Source: BAIKAL-G1 sp943369525
Lineage (GTDB): Bacteria; Cyanobacteriota; Cyanobacteriia; PCC-6307; Cyanobiaceae
Reading direction: 5' to 3'
Assembly (NCBI GenBank): GCA_943369525.1
Contig: CALRNL020000001.1
Location: forward strand, 1 to 64,000
DNA: 64,000 bases
The position numbers were made by a program, and so were the translations under genes. Below, piece by piece: positions 54,328-62,451 of the stretch (position 1 is its first letter; the number at the start of each line of letters is the position of its first letter). The notes under the pieces were generated by a model, which saw only the letters and a list, made by a program, of their open reading frames with translations, was not told where the DNA came from and made no database searches.

Positions 54328-55080
54328 TCAGCGGCTAAAAACCCAAGCCCAACCGGAGCTGGGGCCTTCCAGCAGCCAGCGGCGATTGGTGTTGGCAAAG
54401 GAGTAGTGCTGATTCCGGCCGGCCCCCTGGCCCTGGCGGGCCCAGCCACCGCGGACCAGGTCCAGTTCGCCATAGGGGTCGTGCACCAGCCAGCCCGTGG
54501 CGTCATAGCCGCGAATGGCGATGTAATGGCCACCGCCACTGGGCGCAGACACGGGGCCGTGGTGCAGGATTCCGAACGCCAGGCCAAAACCCTTGTCCAG
54601 TTCTGCCTTGGCCCGCTCCACACTGCAGGAGGTCATGAACCTTCCCGGTGCCTTGAGCTCTGCCAGGGCAGCGGCATGGGCGGCCTGCTCGGTGCTGTCG
54701 CCGTGGCGCTGCACCACCTTGAGGTAATCGAGGTCGTCCTTGATGCCCGGAACCCCCAGGTAGGCCAGGTTCATGGCAACGGAAGAGGACTGGCAATGGC
54801 GCCAGCCGTCAGGTCCGTCGTTGGTCTGGTCAAAGAACGGCAGGGCCAGGGCGACGGCGCCATTGCTGGTTTTCTTGGGCAGTGGCTTAGGCGTCGGCGC
54901 CGGTGCCGGTTTCTGGCTGAACTGCTTTGCCCAGGGGGCCTGCTCATCGAGGATTTGAGCGCCGCCGTCGAGGGCAGTGATGGCCGCATGCAGGGCCCGG
55001 ACCGCCGCCACCTGCTGGGGCTGGTCGCGGTAGTTCCGCCAGCGCTCCAGAAAGCGCTCGGCGCTCATCGGCTCGGCCAT
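54328..55080 (-). CDS. C39-like papain-fold peptidase
   Basis: The protein has 250 residues. Catalytic Cys in GWRHCQSSSVAMNLAYLG (about 95), His in SGGGHYIAIRGYD (about 183) and Asp in LVHDPYGELDL (about 200) match Peptidase_C39_2 proteins. The first 70 residues are a helical, Pro/Lys-rich region without a signal peptide. Such genes occur in cyanophage-like regions, possibly as lysis or processing enzymes. It heads the module ending with ArdC. The 29-base direct repeat lies just upstream. Confidence 0.7.
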   Translation of the reverse strand: MAEPMSAERFLERWRNYRDQPQQVAAVRALHAAITALDGGAQILDEQAPWAKQFSQKPAPAPTPKPLPKKTSNGAVALALPFFDQTNDGPDGWRHCQSSSVAMNLAYLGVPGIKDDLDYLKVVQRHGDSTEQAAHAAALAELKAPGRFMTSCSVERAKAELDKGFGLAFGILHHGPVSAPSGGGHYIAIRGYDATGWLVHDPYGELDLVRGGWARQGQGAGRNQHYSFANTNRRWLLEGPSSGWAWVFSR

Positions 55081-55094
55081 GGCGACAGCTGGCG

Positions 55095-55123
55095 GGGTCC
55101 CTTGCTCTTGCCAGCAGCGTCAA
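55095..55123 (+). repeat. 29-base direct repeat, left copy flanking phd/yoeB
   Basis: GGGTCCCTTGCTCTTGCCAG then CAGCGTCAA. It matches the right copy at 55751-55779 with one difference in 29 bases. On the minus strand both read toward DAAGKSKGP, so the repeat may derive from a coding end. Confidence 0.75.
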
Positions 55124-55195
55124 AGCTGATCAAGAGCCAGGGGCCTATGCGCTACAGGACAGAACCGACGCCCCAGACAAAGCCGCCCAGAGGCG

Positions 55196-55211
55196 GTACG
55201 CTTTGACGTAC
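55196..55211. promoter_or_regulatory. operator-like inverted repeat upstream of phd/yoeB
   Basis: GTACG-CTTTGA-CGTAC is a perfect 5+5 inverted repeat located 20 bases before the antitoxin start. Its size and position fit the autoregulatory operator of Phd/YefM antitoxins (typically TGTACA-like). Confidence 0.5.
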
Positions 55212-55230
55212 GCAGTGGGGAAGTTCGGAG

Positions 55231-55473
55231 ATGGCCAGCGTCTCGGCGACAGAAGCCCGCAAGCGGCTTTATAGCCTTATTGATCAGGCCTGCGACTCCC
55301 ATGAGCCGGTGCAGATCACCGGAAAACGGGGCAATGCTGTGTTGCTGGCTGAAAGCGACTGGACTGCGATTGTCGAAACCCTCCATTTGGTTTCGATCCC
55401 AGGGATGCGCGACTCGATTGTGGAGGGGCTAGCGACTCCGATCAGTGAACTGAGCGACCAACCGGGCTGGTGA
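55231..55473 (+). CDS. Phd/YefM-family antitoxin
   Basis: The protein has 80 residues. MASVSATEARKRLYSLIDQA and EPVQITGKRGNAVLLAESDW are the Phd/YefM fold motifs, and the C-terminal half would neutralise the toxin. A GGAG lies right before the ATG. Its stop overlaps the toxin's GTG start. Confidence 0.85.
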   Translation: MASVSATEARKRLYSLIDQACDSHEPVQITGKRGNAVLLAESDWTAIVETLHLVSIPGMRDSIVEGLATPISELSDQPGW

Positions 55474-55739
55474 GCTGGCGCGTTCTATTCACGCGGCAGG
55501 CCCAGAAGGATGCCCGCAAACTTGCGGCCACAACCCCAGCCCTGAAGGCCAAGGCACAACGGTTGCTGGAGTTGCTAGCAGACGATCCTTTTGCTCAACC
55601 GCCACCGTTTGAGGCGTTGGTGGGGGATTTACGCGGGGCCTATTCGCGCCGGATCAATATTCAGCACCGGTTGGTGTATCAGGTGCTCAGCGACGAGCAG
55701 GTCGTGAAGATCCTGAGGATGTGGAGTCACTACGAGTGA
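55470..55739 (+). CDS. Txe/YoeB-family ribonuclease toxin
   Basis: The protein has 89 residues starting at GTG 55470. RVLFTRQAQKDARKLAATTP, then EALVGDLRGAYSRRINIQHR and the final LRMWSHYE match YoeB/Txe ribosome-dependent mRNA interferases, including the basic R-R-I-x-x-x-H-R strand and terminal H-Y motif. Coupled with the antitoxin by a 4-base overlap, in the usual order. Confidence 0.9.
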   Translation: MSWRVLFTRQAQKDARKLAATTPALKAKAQRLLELLADDPFAQPPPFEALVGDLRGAYSRRINIQHRLVYQVLSDEQVVKILRMWSHYE

Positions 55740-56046
55740 GCCAACGATTTGGGTCCCTTGCTCTTGCCGGCAGCGTCAACACAAAGCCCAGCCGCTGCAG
55801 GGTTTCCGGCGCATCAGCGTCAAGCGAGGCATGACGGCAAGGAGCTCAGGCTGGGCTTGAGATTCCAGAGGTCGCCCTGGGTCTCCAAGCCAATATCCAA
55901 CCACTGCAAAGGATTTCAGCGATTTTTTCTCAGCAGTCTGCCAACGGCTCAGAAGGGCTACAAGCCGAGATGGGGTTGTTTGATAAATCAGTGGTGGAGC
56001 TGTAGCCCTGGTGACAGCTTGCCCATTCGGTGGCCTTCGCTAGTCA
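55740..56046. other. 307-base gap downstream of yoeB
   Basis: It contains the right copy of the direct repeat at 55751. A short minus-strand frame reading into that repeat looks like part of a decayed gene. Nothing else is recognised. Confidence 0.4.
55751..55779 (+). repeat. 29-base direct repeat, right copy flanking phd/yoeB
   Basis: GGGTCCCTTGCTCTTGCCGG then CAGCGTCAA. Partner of the copy at 55095-55123. Minus-strand reading gives VDAAGKSKGPKSLAHS then a stop. Confidence 0.75.
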
Positions 56047-56334
56047 TTAAGGCTTTTGGTTTCCCCACCTGTCAAATATCTCTGCACCTTTCGTTGGATC
56101 CGTTGGTGTAGGTGTTGCTTTTTGCTTTTCGTCGGGCTTAGCTTCTTCGGGGGTGTTAATTATATTCTTACACGCACCCTTGGCCCAGTGACCATGCCTC
56201 GTGCACAAGTCGCCGCCAACGCAACTGCCTACCGCGTAGCCGCCGCAGCCCGGCTTTGCGAGGGCCGAGCTGCCGGCTAAAGAAGTCACGAGCAGCAGTA
56301 ATGACAGGCAATGCTTTTTACTGGCAGACGTCAA
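56047..56334 (-). CDS. small secreted protein, Cys-rich
   Basis: The protein has 95 residues from TTG 56334. Its signal peptide is CLSLLLLVTSLAGSSALA. The mature part KPGCGGYAVGSCVGGDLCTR then GHWAKGACK contains four Cys, followed by a Thr/Pro/Lys-rich tail. It may be a further member of the secreted small Cys protein set in this window. The start codon is uncertain. Confidence 0.5.
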   Translation of the reverse strand: MTSASKKHCLSLLLLVTSLAGSSALAKPGCGGYAVGSCVGGDLCTRHGHWAKGACKNIINTPEEAKPDEKQKATPTPTDPTKGAEIFDRWGNQKP

Positions 56335-56666
56335 AATACTTACTGTTTGTTGAGAAGCCCACTATGGCAGTCTTTGGCTGAAATGCTCACAGGAACATAA
56401 TTCGTTATGGCTTTCAAAATCTTTTGGAGCCCGAGCTTATGGAAATTTTCCAAACAATAAACGTCTGACACCTTTTGGTGTGTTTTTAGCTTCAGCACTA
56501 ATAGTTTCTGACAAATTCTTGCCCTAGAGCTGCTAGTTATTTTTACTGCAAGGCACTACTCTGTATTGATTGGGTACTTTGAAGTGACTTTTAAGGCTTG
56601 AGGGCGATTGGTTGGTCAAGCAAATTACTTTCAATGTAATTGGCGTCCGCAGGGTCTGACAAGCGT
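56335..56666. other. 332-base AT-rich stretch with a plus-strand terminator
   Basis: No minus-strand gene is seen. On the plus strand a 17-codon frame (56407-56460, MAFKIFWSPSLWKFSKQ) ends just before a terminator at 56468. A small RNA or micro-ORF is possible. Confidence 0.35.
56468..56487 (+). terminator. Rho-independent terminator, plus strand
   Basis: ACACC-TTTT-GGTGT is followed by GTTTTT. The T-run is on the plus strand, yet no recognised plus-strand gene lies within 700 bases upstream. Confidence 0.6.
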
Positions 56667-56996
56667 CTAGTGACTGTGCTTCATTTCATTTTGGCTGCTT
56701 CCTTCGTGAGACTCCGCCGGGCAATCCCAGGTGGCCTTCAGCACTTGCTTCACCAAAGCACATCTTTCATTGGCTTCTTTTTCTTTTTGTTGGGGAGTGC
56801 CGACTGTTTCTTTTTCAAAGCAGGCGCGTGGGTCAAGTTCGCAGGCGCGCTTAATGTCATTACCCGTAGGTCTCTTGTTACTTCTACTTGTATTAATTGT
56901 TGCTGCTTCTGAAGGGTTGCTGGACAGGGGAATTGATACCAGCGCTAATGCCAGTGCAGCAGTACAGGCAAGAGCAAAACGGAACGCATAAGTCAA
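56667..56996 (-). CDS. small secreted protein
   Basis: The protein has 109 residues from TTG 56996. The start has a good ribosome binding site (AAGGAAG, 7 bases away), which supports the TTG. The signal peptide is FALACTAALALALVSIPLSS. The mature part is charged with four Cys (ACELDPRACFEK, RCALVKQVLKATWDC). Function is unknown. Confidence 0.55.
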   Translation of the reverse strand: MTYAFRFALACTAALALALVSIPLSSNPSEAATINTSRSNKRPTGNDIKRACELDPRACFEKETVGTPQQKEKEANERCALVKQVLKATWDCPAESHEGSSQNEMKHSH

Positions 56997-57038
56997 AACG
57001 GGCTTCCTTTATTAATGATCAATTAAGCATAACAGCAT

Positions 57039-57437
57039 TTGCAGCAATGTAGCTCGTGGAAATCTTTTTTAATAGATCTGCTTGGATTTGCTCGCTCCCC
57101 AGCAGCCACTCCCCTAGCCGCCACGCCCTGCCAGCACCTCCCCCAATCCTTCTTTGCCCGCACCGCCGAGGTCGTCGCCCCCGAGCTGATCGGCTGCCAG
57201 CTGCGGAAGCGCCAAGCCACTGGAGAGTTGCTGCTAGCCGTGATTGTGGAAACGGAGGCGTATTGCCATGTAGAGCCCGCCTGCCACGGCTACCGCCGCC
57301 GCTCCCCCAGCAATGAAATCCTGTTTGGAGAGTCTGGGCGGTTTTATGTGGTTGGCAGCTATGGCAGTCACCACAGCGTCATCATTGAATTAGGGCCAGG
57401 GGCCCGGTGGCCCCCAGCCCTTGCTGTTGCTCCCTAA
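57039..57437 (+). pseudogene. truncated 3-methyladenine DNA glycosylase (AAG/MPG family)
   Basis: Residues from about 34 on match AAG-type glycosylases: LPQSFFARTAEVVAPELIGC, LAVIVETEAYCHVEPACHGY, RRRSPSNEILFGESGRFYVV, SYGSHHSV. The family's catalytic ETEAY and HH motifs are present, but similarity stops at about 57386, roughly halfway through the usual 190-200 residue domain. The remaining codons (LGPGARWPPALAVAP) are unrelated. The 3' half is not elsewhere in the window, so the gene is broken and cannot give a functional enzyme. The break lies immediately beside the phage-like block. Confidence 0.75.
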
Positions 57438-57631
57438 TAGGGCAGCAGGGCGAGGATCTCGGGATCAAGCTCGGGCTCGGGCAACTCCCTAATGCGATCC
57501 ATGAGGATTTCATCCGCCAAGGCTCCGAGCCTCAGGCAGGGATTGGTCGCCAGCTGGCAGCAAAAGCTGAGCTCATCAAGAAGCTCGGAGCGGAAGCGGG
57601 AGAGGGATTTTTTGCGGGCGATCGAGGCCAT
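57434..57631 (-). CDS. small helical protein beside the capsid gene
   Basis: The protein has 65 residues from ATG 57631 (MASIARKKSLSRFRSELLDE, then ELPEPELDPEILALLPY). It is helical with an acidic C-terminus. Upstream in-frame sequence (to 58021) is low complexity and unlikely to be coding. It could be a phage early or regulatory protein; function is unknown. It is antisense to the phage capsid operon. Confidence 0.5.
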   Translation of the reverse strand: MASIARKKSLSRFRSELLDELSFCCQLATNPCLRLGALADEILMDRIRELPEPELDPEILALLPY

Positions 57632-58008
57632 GGGGGGCTGTGCGCAGGACCCAAAAACCAAGACGGCTGGGGTCAAGGGGCCGCCCCATCCCGTCCAGTG
57701 AGGCGCCAGCCGAACCAACAAACAAAAGCGGACTTGCGCAGCCCTTGAGGCCAGCCGGACAATGAAGGCTCCTGCGAGCAGCCCCACCCACAGGGAGTAA
57801 ATGGCGGGGGGGTTTGCTGGTTGCTGGCTTGCTGGATTGGATGGGTTGCTGAGTGTTGGGGCCCAGGCAGTCGTTGCCCGGTAATTGGCTCTCCGCCCGA
57901 ATGAGCAACTCCGCTGGAGTGCTGCCCAAAAATTCGAAACGGCCCCTGGCCGTGCCGTGGCCCTGGCAATAGCTGGGGACGTTGCTGGGGCAAGGCCCCG
58001 GGGTGAGC

Positions 58009-58908
58009 ATGGGTCTGACATTGATCGAGGCGGCCAAACACGAGACGCGGGTGGAACGGCTGGCCGTGATCCGCACCTTTTCAGAAGGCCAGCTGATCCG
58101 CCGCCTGCCGTTCCGCAACCTCACCGGTGGGGCGCTCAAGTTCGCCAAGGAGAAAAAACTGCCTCGGGTTGGTTTTCGGGCGGTGAACGAGGGCTACCGG
58201 CGGGACTACGGAGCGGTTGCGAACGAAACCGAGTTCGTGCACCTGTTTGGCGGTGACCTGGATGTGGACCGCTCGATCGTGGACCTCAACGGCACAGAAG
58301 CGCGGGCGTCCCAGACCGAACAAAAGGTGCGCTCGATGCGGCTGACCCTGGAGGCGGCGATCCTCAATGGTGATGCCAATTTCGATCCCCGGGCCTTTAA
58401 CGGCCTGAGCAAACGGCTCATTCCCGGTGGGGTGCAAACGGTCGATAACGGCGGCGGCACCGTCAAGTTGACGCGGATCGAGCAACTCGTTGATGCGGTG
58501 AACGCCAACGGCGGCGAGAAGGTGCTGATCACCAGCAAGGCCGGTCGCCGCCAGATCAGTGCCGCCTGCCGCGATGTGGGTGGTGAGCTCTACCAGGTGA
58601 TGGACGGCCGCCATTGGTTCGAGGACGTCGAGATCCTGGTGGTGGACCAGGACGCCAACGGGCAAGACGTACTCGGTTTTGGCGAGGCCGGCAAAACCAC
58701 GTCGTTTTACTGCTGCAGCTTTGGCGACGAGCTAATGACCGGGCTCCAGGGCCCGTTTGAGGGTCGCTACGGGATTTCAGTGCGGGATTTCGGCGAAGTC
58801 CAGGACGCGCCGGTGTTTCGCACCCGGGTGGATTGGTACGTGGGCTTTGCCGTCTGCGACGACAAGGCGGCAGCGCGGCTGTACAACATCGGCCCGGCGG
58901 TCGCTTAG
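58009..58908 (+). CDS. phage major capsid protein
   Basis: The protein has 299 residues from ATG 58009, preceded by GGTGAG. MGLTLIEAAKHETRVERLAV, RRLPFRNLTGGALKFAKEKK, then the elongated middle segment (NGLSKRLIPGGVQTVDNGGG) and the late beta-rich region (GMSIVDFGEVQDAP-like GISVRDFGEVQDAP, then RVDWYVGFAVCDDKAAARLY) match HK97-fold phage major capsid proteins of the kind found in small siphoviruses and satellites. Two head genes follow on the same strand. The usual upstream partners (terminase, portal, protease) are absent here. Confidence 0.75.
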   Translation: MGLTLIEAAKHETRVERLAVIRTFSEGQLIRRLPFRNLTGGALKFAKEKKLPRVGFRAVNEGYRRDYGAVANETEFVHLFGGDLDVDRSIVDLNGTEARASQTEQKVRSMRLTLEAAILNGDANFDPRAFNGLSKRLIPGGVQTVDNGGGTVKLTRIEQLVDAVNANGGEKVLITSKAGRRQISAACRDVGGELYQVMDGRHWFEDVEILVVDQDANGQDVLGFGEAGKTTSFYCCSFGDELMTGLQGPFEGRYGISVRDFGEVQDAPVFRTRVDWYVGFAVCDDKAAARLYNIGPAVA

Positions 58909-59025
58909 GGCCAGAGGCCCAGGCCAGGGGCCTGTTCCAATTTCTTGCCGATCAGCGCGTTCAGCCTGTCGGCGATCTTTTCAAATTTTCAACCCTCAAC
59001 TTCCCCTTTTCACGAGGACAACCCC

Positions 59026-59448
59026 ATGGCTCCCCTGGCGAATAAGCGCCTTGATGCCCTCACCACCTTGGTGGGCTGGATCAACAGCACCGCCTCCGAT
59101 CCCTTTGAGCGCACCAGGGTTAGCAATGAGGTGGTGCGGCTCTCAACGCCGCTGGATGCGGCCGAGCAGATCACCCTGGTCACGTCACACCCGGGTGCAG
59201 GCAGTCCGATCACGGTGACGCTGTTGCTGGCGCCCCTGCTCAAGGACGGCAGCACCGGCACTTTTGTGAATGCCGCCACCGTGGTGATCCCGGCGGTGGG
59301 TGGACTGATCGAAACGGTGATCAACCCGGCCAATTTGGTGCTGGCTGGAACCGATGGGGCCAACACCAAGGCGCCCTGCCTGTTCTTTGCGAGGGCCACG
59401 GTGGCGCCCACCACGCCGCCGGGCTGCCACGTGAGCCTCACCCACTGA
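59026..59448 (+). CDS. phage head-associated protein (probable decoration or minor head protein)
   Basis: The protein has 140 residues from ATG 59026 with a good GAGGA site. It is beta-rich: KRLDALTTLVGWINSTASDP, VSNEVVRLSTPLDAAEQITL, TGTFVNAATVVIPAVGG. Its position after the capsid gene, size and all-beta character fit a head decoration or fiber protein. No specific family is recognised. Confidence 0.5.
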   Translation: MAPLANKRLDALTTLVGWINSTASDPFERTRVSNEVVRLSTPLDAAEQITLVTSHPGAGSPITVTLLLAPLLKDGSTGTFVNAATVVIPAVGGLIETVINPANLVLAGTDGANTKAPCLFFARATVAPTTPPGCHVSLTH

Positions 59449-59540
59449 GGGGGCGATTGCGCCGGTAGCGGCTGGCAAGTCCTGGTCCCAATTGAGCCAA
59501 AGCCATTCCCATTCCCTTCCCACCCCTTTGCCGTGAATCG

Positions 59541-60332
59541 ATGGAGCCCACCTCTCCCCCCTGGCTAGCCCCTGAGGCGCCTGAAAGCCAACCCGAGGGG
59601 ATGCTGCGGATCAGCGATGGCCAGTCCTTCCAGGTGATCTGGCCAGTGCATTTGGCCGGCTGGCTGGCCCTGGGCTGGCAGCTGGATTGGCCGCAAGCGC
59701 AAGGCCCTGCCCCTGGCCTAGAAGCCGCTGGCCCCTTGGTGGCCCCAGTGATCACGGCCTTGCTGGGGGGCCCCTTCCATGCCCGGGCTGAGAAGCCGTA
59801 TCGGGCCGTGCTGCAGGGCAGCGGTTTTACCCCGGAGATGGGCCTCAAGATCACCGCCTCCAGCGGCGAGACGCTCTCGCCTACCGATCTCACCTACGCC
59901 AATGCCACCGAGATGGCCCTTTCGCTTGATTCCCGCCTGCTCCAGGTCGCCTGTCACCTAACCCTGGTGGCGGCGATTGGTTCTCTGGCCAGCCTGCCGT
60001 TCCAGCTGCAGGTGCTGGAGCCAGCCGATGCCCCAGTGCCAGCGACGCCAGCCGATCTTGACGGCATGACCAAGGCGGAGCTGCTGGCCTTTGCCCGCAA
60101 GACCTATGGCCAGAAGCTCGATAGCTCGCTCAGCAAGGCGGAAGTGCTGGCGGCTGCCAAGGCCCTGGGCCGGCCCCCCGAGGCAGAAGAGACCGCTGGG
60201 AGCGTGATTGCCCTCGATGGGGCCCAAGCGGGCCAGGGCCAGGACCCGCAGCCGGGCTGGTTGCTGGGGGACAGTCCTGAGGAAGAGGAGCCTGAGGTGG
60301 TGCCGGGGGTGCCGACGGACTTGTTGATTTGA
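59541..60332 (+). CDS. phage head/neck-like protein with SAP-like segment
   Basis: The protein has 263 residues. A beta-rich middle with YRAVLQGSGFTPEMGLKITA resembles an IPT/TIG-like or immunoglobulin-like fold. The segment LDGMTKAELLAFARKTYGQK, SKAEVLAAAKALG resembles a SAP/HeH-type helix pair seen at the end of many phage head proteins. An acidic tail (SPEEEEPEVVPGVPTDLLI) ends it. Third gene of the capsid block; the backbone tRNA-Pro lies 270 bases downstream. Confidence 0.45.
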   Translation: MEPTSPPWLAPEAPESQPEGMLRISDGQSFQVIWPVHLAGWLALGWQLDWPQAQGPAPGLEAAGPLVAPVITALLGGPFHARAEKPYRAVLQGSGFTPEMGLKITASSGETLSPTDLTYANATEMALSLDSRLLQVACHLTLVAAIGSLASLPFQLQVLEPADAPVPATPADLDGMTKAELLAFARKTYGQKLDSSLSKAEVLAAAKALGRPPEAEETAGSVIALDGAQAGQGQDPQPGWLLGDSPEEEEPEVVPGVPTDLLI

Positions 60333-60601
60333 GGGGTTGGGCCGAGATTTGAAGCCTGGCAGGCAAATTGCCGCAAACGAAGGCCGATTGTCTTTGATTC
60401 AGGACGGGCATTGAGGCAAACCGGTGCTGATCCGCCTTGAGGCCTTTGTTGCCAGGTCGCCTGAGGGCTCGTTCGGAGGCTTTCGGGGGCGACCGACCAG
60501 GGCCCTGAAAACGGTTTTGTGCTCATTTTGTGCTCAATCGCCCCCAAAAGCCCAAAAAAGAAGGGCCCCCGGAACCCCGAGAACCCTTGCTATGACTGAG
60601 A

Positions 60602-60675
60602 TCGGGGCGACAGGATTCGAACCTGCGACCTAGTGCTCCCAAAGCACCCGCGCTACCAAGCTGCGCCACGCCCCG
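60602..60675 (-). tRNA. tRNA-Pro(UGG)
   Basis: On the minus strand CGGGGCG (acceptor) pairs with CGCCCCG and A is the discriminator. The D arm is GCGC...GCGC, the anticodon stem-loop GGTGC-TTTGGGA-GCACT gives anticodon TGG, and the T arm has GGTTCGAATCC. CCA is not encoded. The 3' end points toward the phage-like block, the usual orientation of an integrase target, though no duplicated tRNA end is seen elsewhere in the window. Confidence 0.95.
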
Positions 60676-61106
60676 TTGCTGCCAACATAGGCCGCCGCGG
60701 GCGCGGGGATGGCTGCCCCATCCCGGGGCAAGGAGATGGCAATTGCCCTGTGGCCCTGGGCGCGAAGCCCAGGGCCTGCCCTGTCAGCTCAGGACGTTTT
60801 TGCTTCGGGATGGACGTGGGGCCTACTCACGCCATGCATCCAATCCAATCGATGTCTCGGTAAGTCCAATACGACTGGAAATGGATTAGGACCAGTCGCG
60901 ATTGATCATCATCATGGCTAGGGAACGGGGATCCATGGCCATGCTTGGGGCTCGCCTGAGCGGTCTTGGAGCATCCTGTAAAACCGTCAATAGAACCGTT
61001 AGAGCATGATCTTCAGCCAATCTTTGGGTCGTCTTACCTGTCCTGTTGCCTGGAACAGACAAGGCCCTGACAGCAAAAAACCCCTGTCTCCAGGGGGGTT
61101 TTGTAA
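60676..61106. other. 431-base gap between the two tRNA genes
   Basis: No gene is seen. It contains two hairpins: TGCCCC-ATCC-CGGGGCA (about 60712) and GGCCCTGGGC-GCGAA-GCCCAGGGCC (60752-60776). The promoter of tRNA-Pro (minus strand) must lie here. Confidence 0.4.
61074..61103 (-). terminator. terminator after tRNA-Met
   Basis: On the minus strand ACCCCCCTGG-AGAC-AGGGGTTTTTT: a C-rich stem followed by a T-run, 4-30 bases after the tRNA 3' end. Confidence 0.65.
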
Positions 61107-61180
61107 TGGCTCGGGGGAGACTTGAACTCCCGACCTTGGGGTTATGAATCCCACGCTCTAACCAGCTGAGCTACCGAGCC
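61107..61180 (-). tRNA. tRNA-Met(CAU)
   Basis: On the minus strand GGCTCGG pairs with CCGAGCC with discriminator A. The anticodon stem-loop GTGGG-ATTCATAA-CCC gives CAT, and the T arm contains GGTCGGGAGTTCAAGTCTCCC. The fully paired acceptor and absence of initiator features indicate an elongator Met tRNA, although an Ile(k2C) tRNA cannot be excluded from sequence alone. Confidence 0.9.
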
Positions 61181-61233
61181 AATTGAGTTCAATCTTAAAC
61201 GATCGCTTGACTGGCTCCTGGGCCCGGAGGGCA

Positions 61234-62298
61234 TCAGGCCCGAGCTGGAAGCAAGGGAAGGGGGTTAACGGCGCCGCGGCCAGGGGGACGGATCTCGAAA
61301 TGCAGGTGCGGACCGGTGCTGTTACCGGTGCTGCCCATCAGGGAGATCACCGATCCTTGCTCCACTAGGTCACCAACCCGCACCAGGATCCTGCTGTTGT
61401 GACCGTAGAGGGAGGTGCTGCCATCCTCGTGCTGCAGTTCAACCAGGTAGCCGTAGCCGCCATCGTTCCAGCCGGAGCGCAAAACCCGGCCGGCCTTGGC
61501 TGCCACGATCGGGGTGCCGATGTTGTTGGCCACATCGATACCGTTGTGCATCCGGCCCCAGCGCCAGCCATAGCCAGAGGAGAAAATGCCCTGGGTGGGC
61601 CAGATCCAGCCGGTTGGGTTGAAGGGAATGGCATTGAATCCGCCGGCCCCGGACCCCCGGGGTTCGCCGAAGCTGGGCATCTCCGGCCAGCTCAAGCCAC
61701 CGCTGGTGGTGGGAGCAATGCCGAGCAGGCTGGCGGTGCGACCGCTGGCGGATTGGGCCACCCGAATCTCGGAGCCCACCACTAGGCGGGCGGCTTCCAG
61801 GCCGGGATTGAGCCGGATTAGGTCGGCGATGGTCACCCCGGTGCGTTGGGCGATCTGGCGCAGGGTGTCGCCGAAGCGCACCACAGCAGACTGCTCCAGC
61901 GGCGGCGGTGCCTGGATCGGGGGCGTGCGCCTCAAGGCACTGGTATCGAGGGAGGAGAGCTGTTTCGCTTTGCGGCTGGAGGCCGTCGGCAACACCAGCC
62001 AATCACCGGAGAGGAACCGGTGGTCCTCATTCACCTCATTGAGGCGGGCCAACTGGGTTTCGTTGACGGCCAGCTGACCGGCCAGCTCTTCCAGCTGGAC
62101 ATCGCTGCGGACCTTGATCCAAAGGTGGTCGGAGCTGGGGGGAAGGGAGGCCAGTTGAACCGGCTGGACCGGGCTGGGGATCGAATCGAGCGCGAAGGAG
62201 GCCCTGTTGTCAGCCAGACCGGGACCAGCGATTGTGCCAGCCACCGCAAGCAGGCTGGACACTCCAAGGCTGGTTCCGATCCACAAGCAAGGCTTCAT
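61234..62298 (-). CDS. M23-family peptidoglycan endopeptidase with two LysM repeats
   Basis: The protein has 354 residues. A signal peptide ends near GPGLA. Two LysM-like repeats are EELAGQLAVNETQLARLNEV (about 70) and FGDTLRQIAQRTGVTIADLI (about 140). The C-terminal M23 domain has HNGIDVANNIGTPIVAAKAG and HLHFEIRPPG, the metal-binding His residues. It probably cleaves peptidoglycan cross-links in the periplasm during growth or division. It lies 53 bases upstream (in coordinates) of tRNA-Met. Confidence 0.9.
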   Translation of the reverse strand: MKPCLWIGTSLGVSSLLAVAGTIAGPGLADNRASFALDSIPSPVQPVQLASLPPSSDHLWIKVRSDVQLEELAGQLAVNETQLARLNEVNEDHRFLSGDWLVLPTASSRKAKQLSSLDTSALRRTPPIQAPPPLEQSAVVRFGDTLRQIAQRTGVTIADLIRLNPGLEAARLVVGSEIRVAQSASGRTASLLGIAPTTSGGLSWPEMPSFGEPRGSGAGGFNAIPFNPTGWIWPTQGIFSSGYGWRWGRMHNGIDVANNIGTPIVAAKAGRVLRSGWNDGGYGYLVELQHEDGSTSLYGHNSRILVRVGDLVEQGSVISLMGSTGNSTGPHLHFEIRPPGRGAVNPLPLLPARA

Positions 62299-62451
62299 GC
62301 AAAAACATCCAATGGACAGGACCCAGACGTGAAGCCGCCAGTGCTGGGCCGCGCAGACAGTAACGGGTTGAACCTTTCAGCGCAAGTAACCGTGGCCACA
62401 GTTTTGGTCGGACCCAGGAAAAATCGAGCTGTTATGAGCTAAGGGCAAGCC

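Noticed and set aside
60602..60675. A second copy of the tRNA-Pro 3' end (attachment site) in the window
   Set aside because: I searched by eye for GACAGGATTCGAACC elsewhere and found none, so island integration at this tRNA is only inferred.
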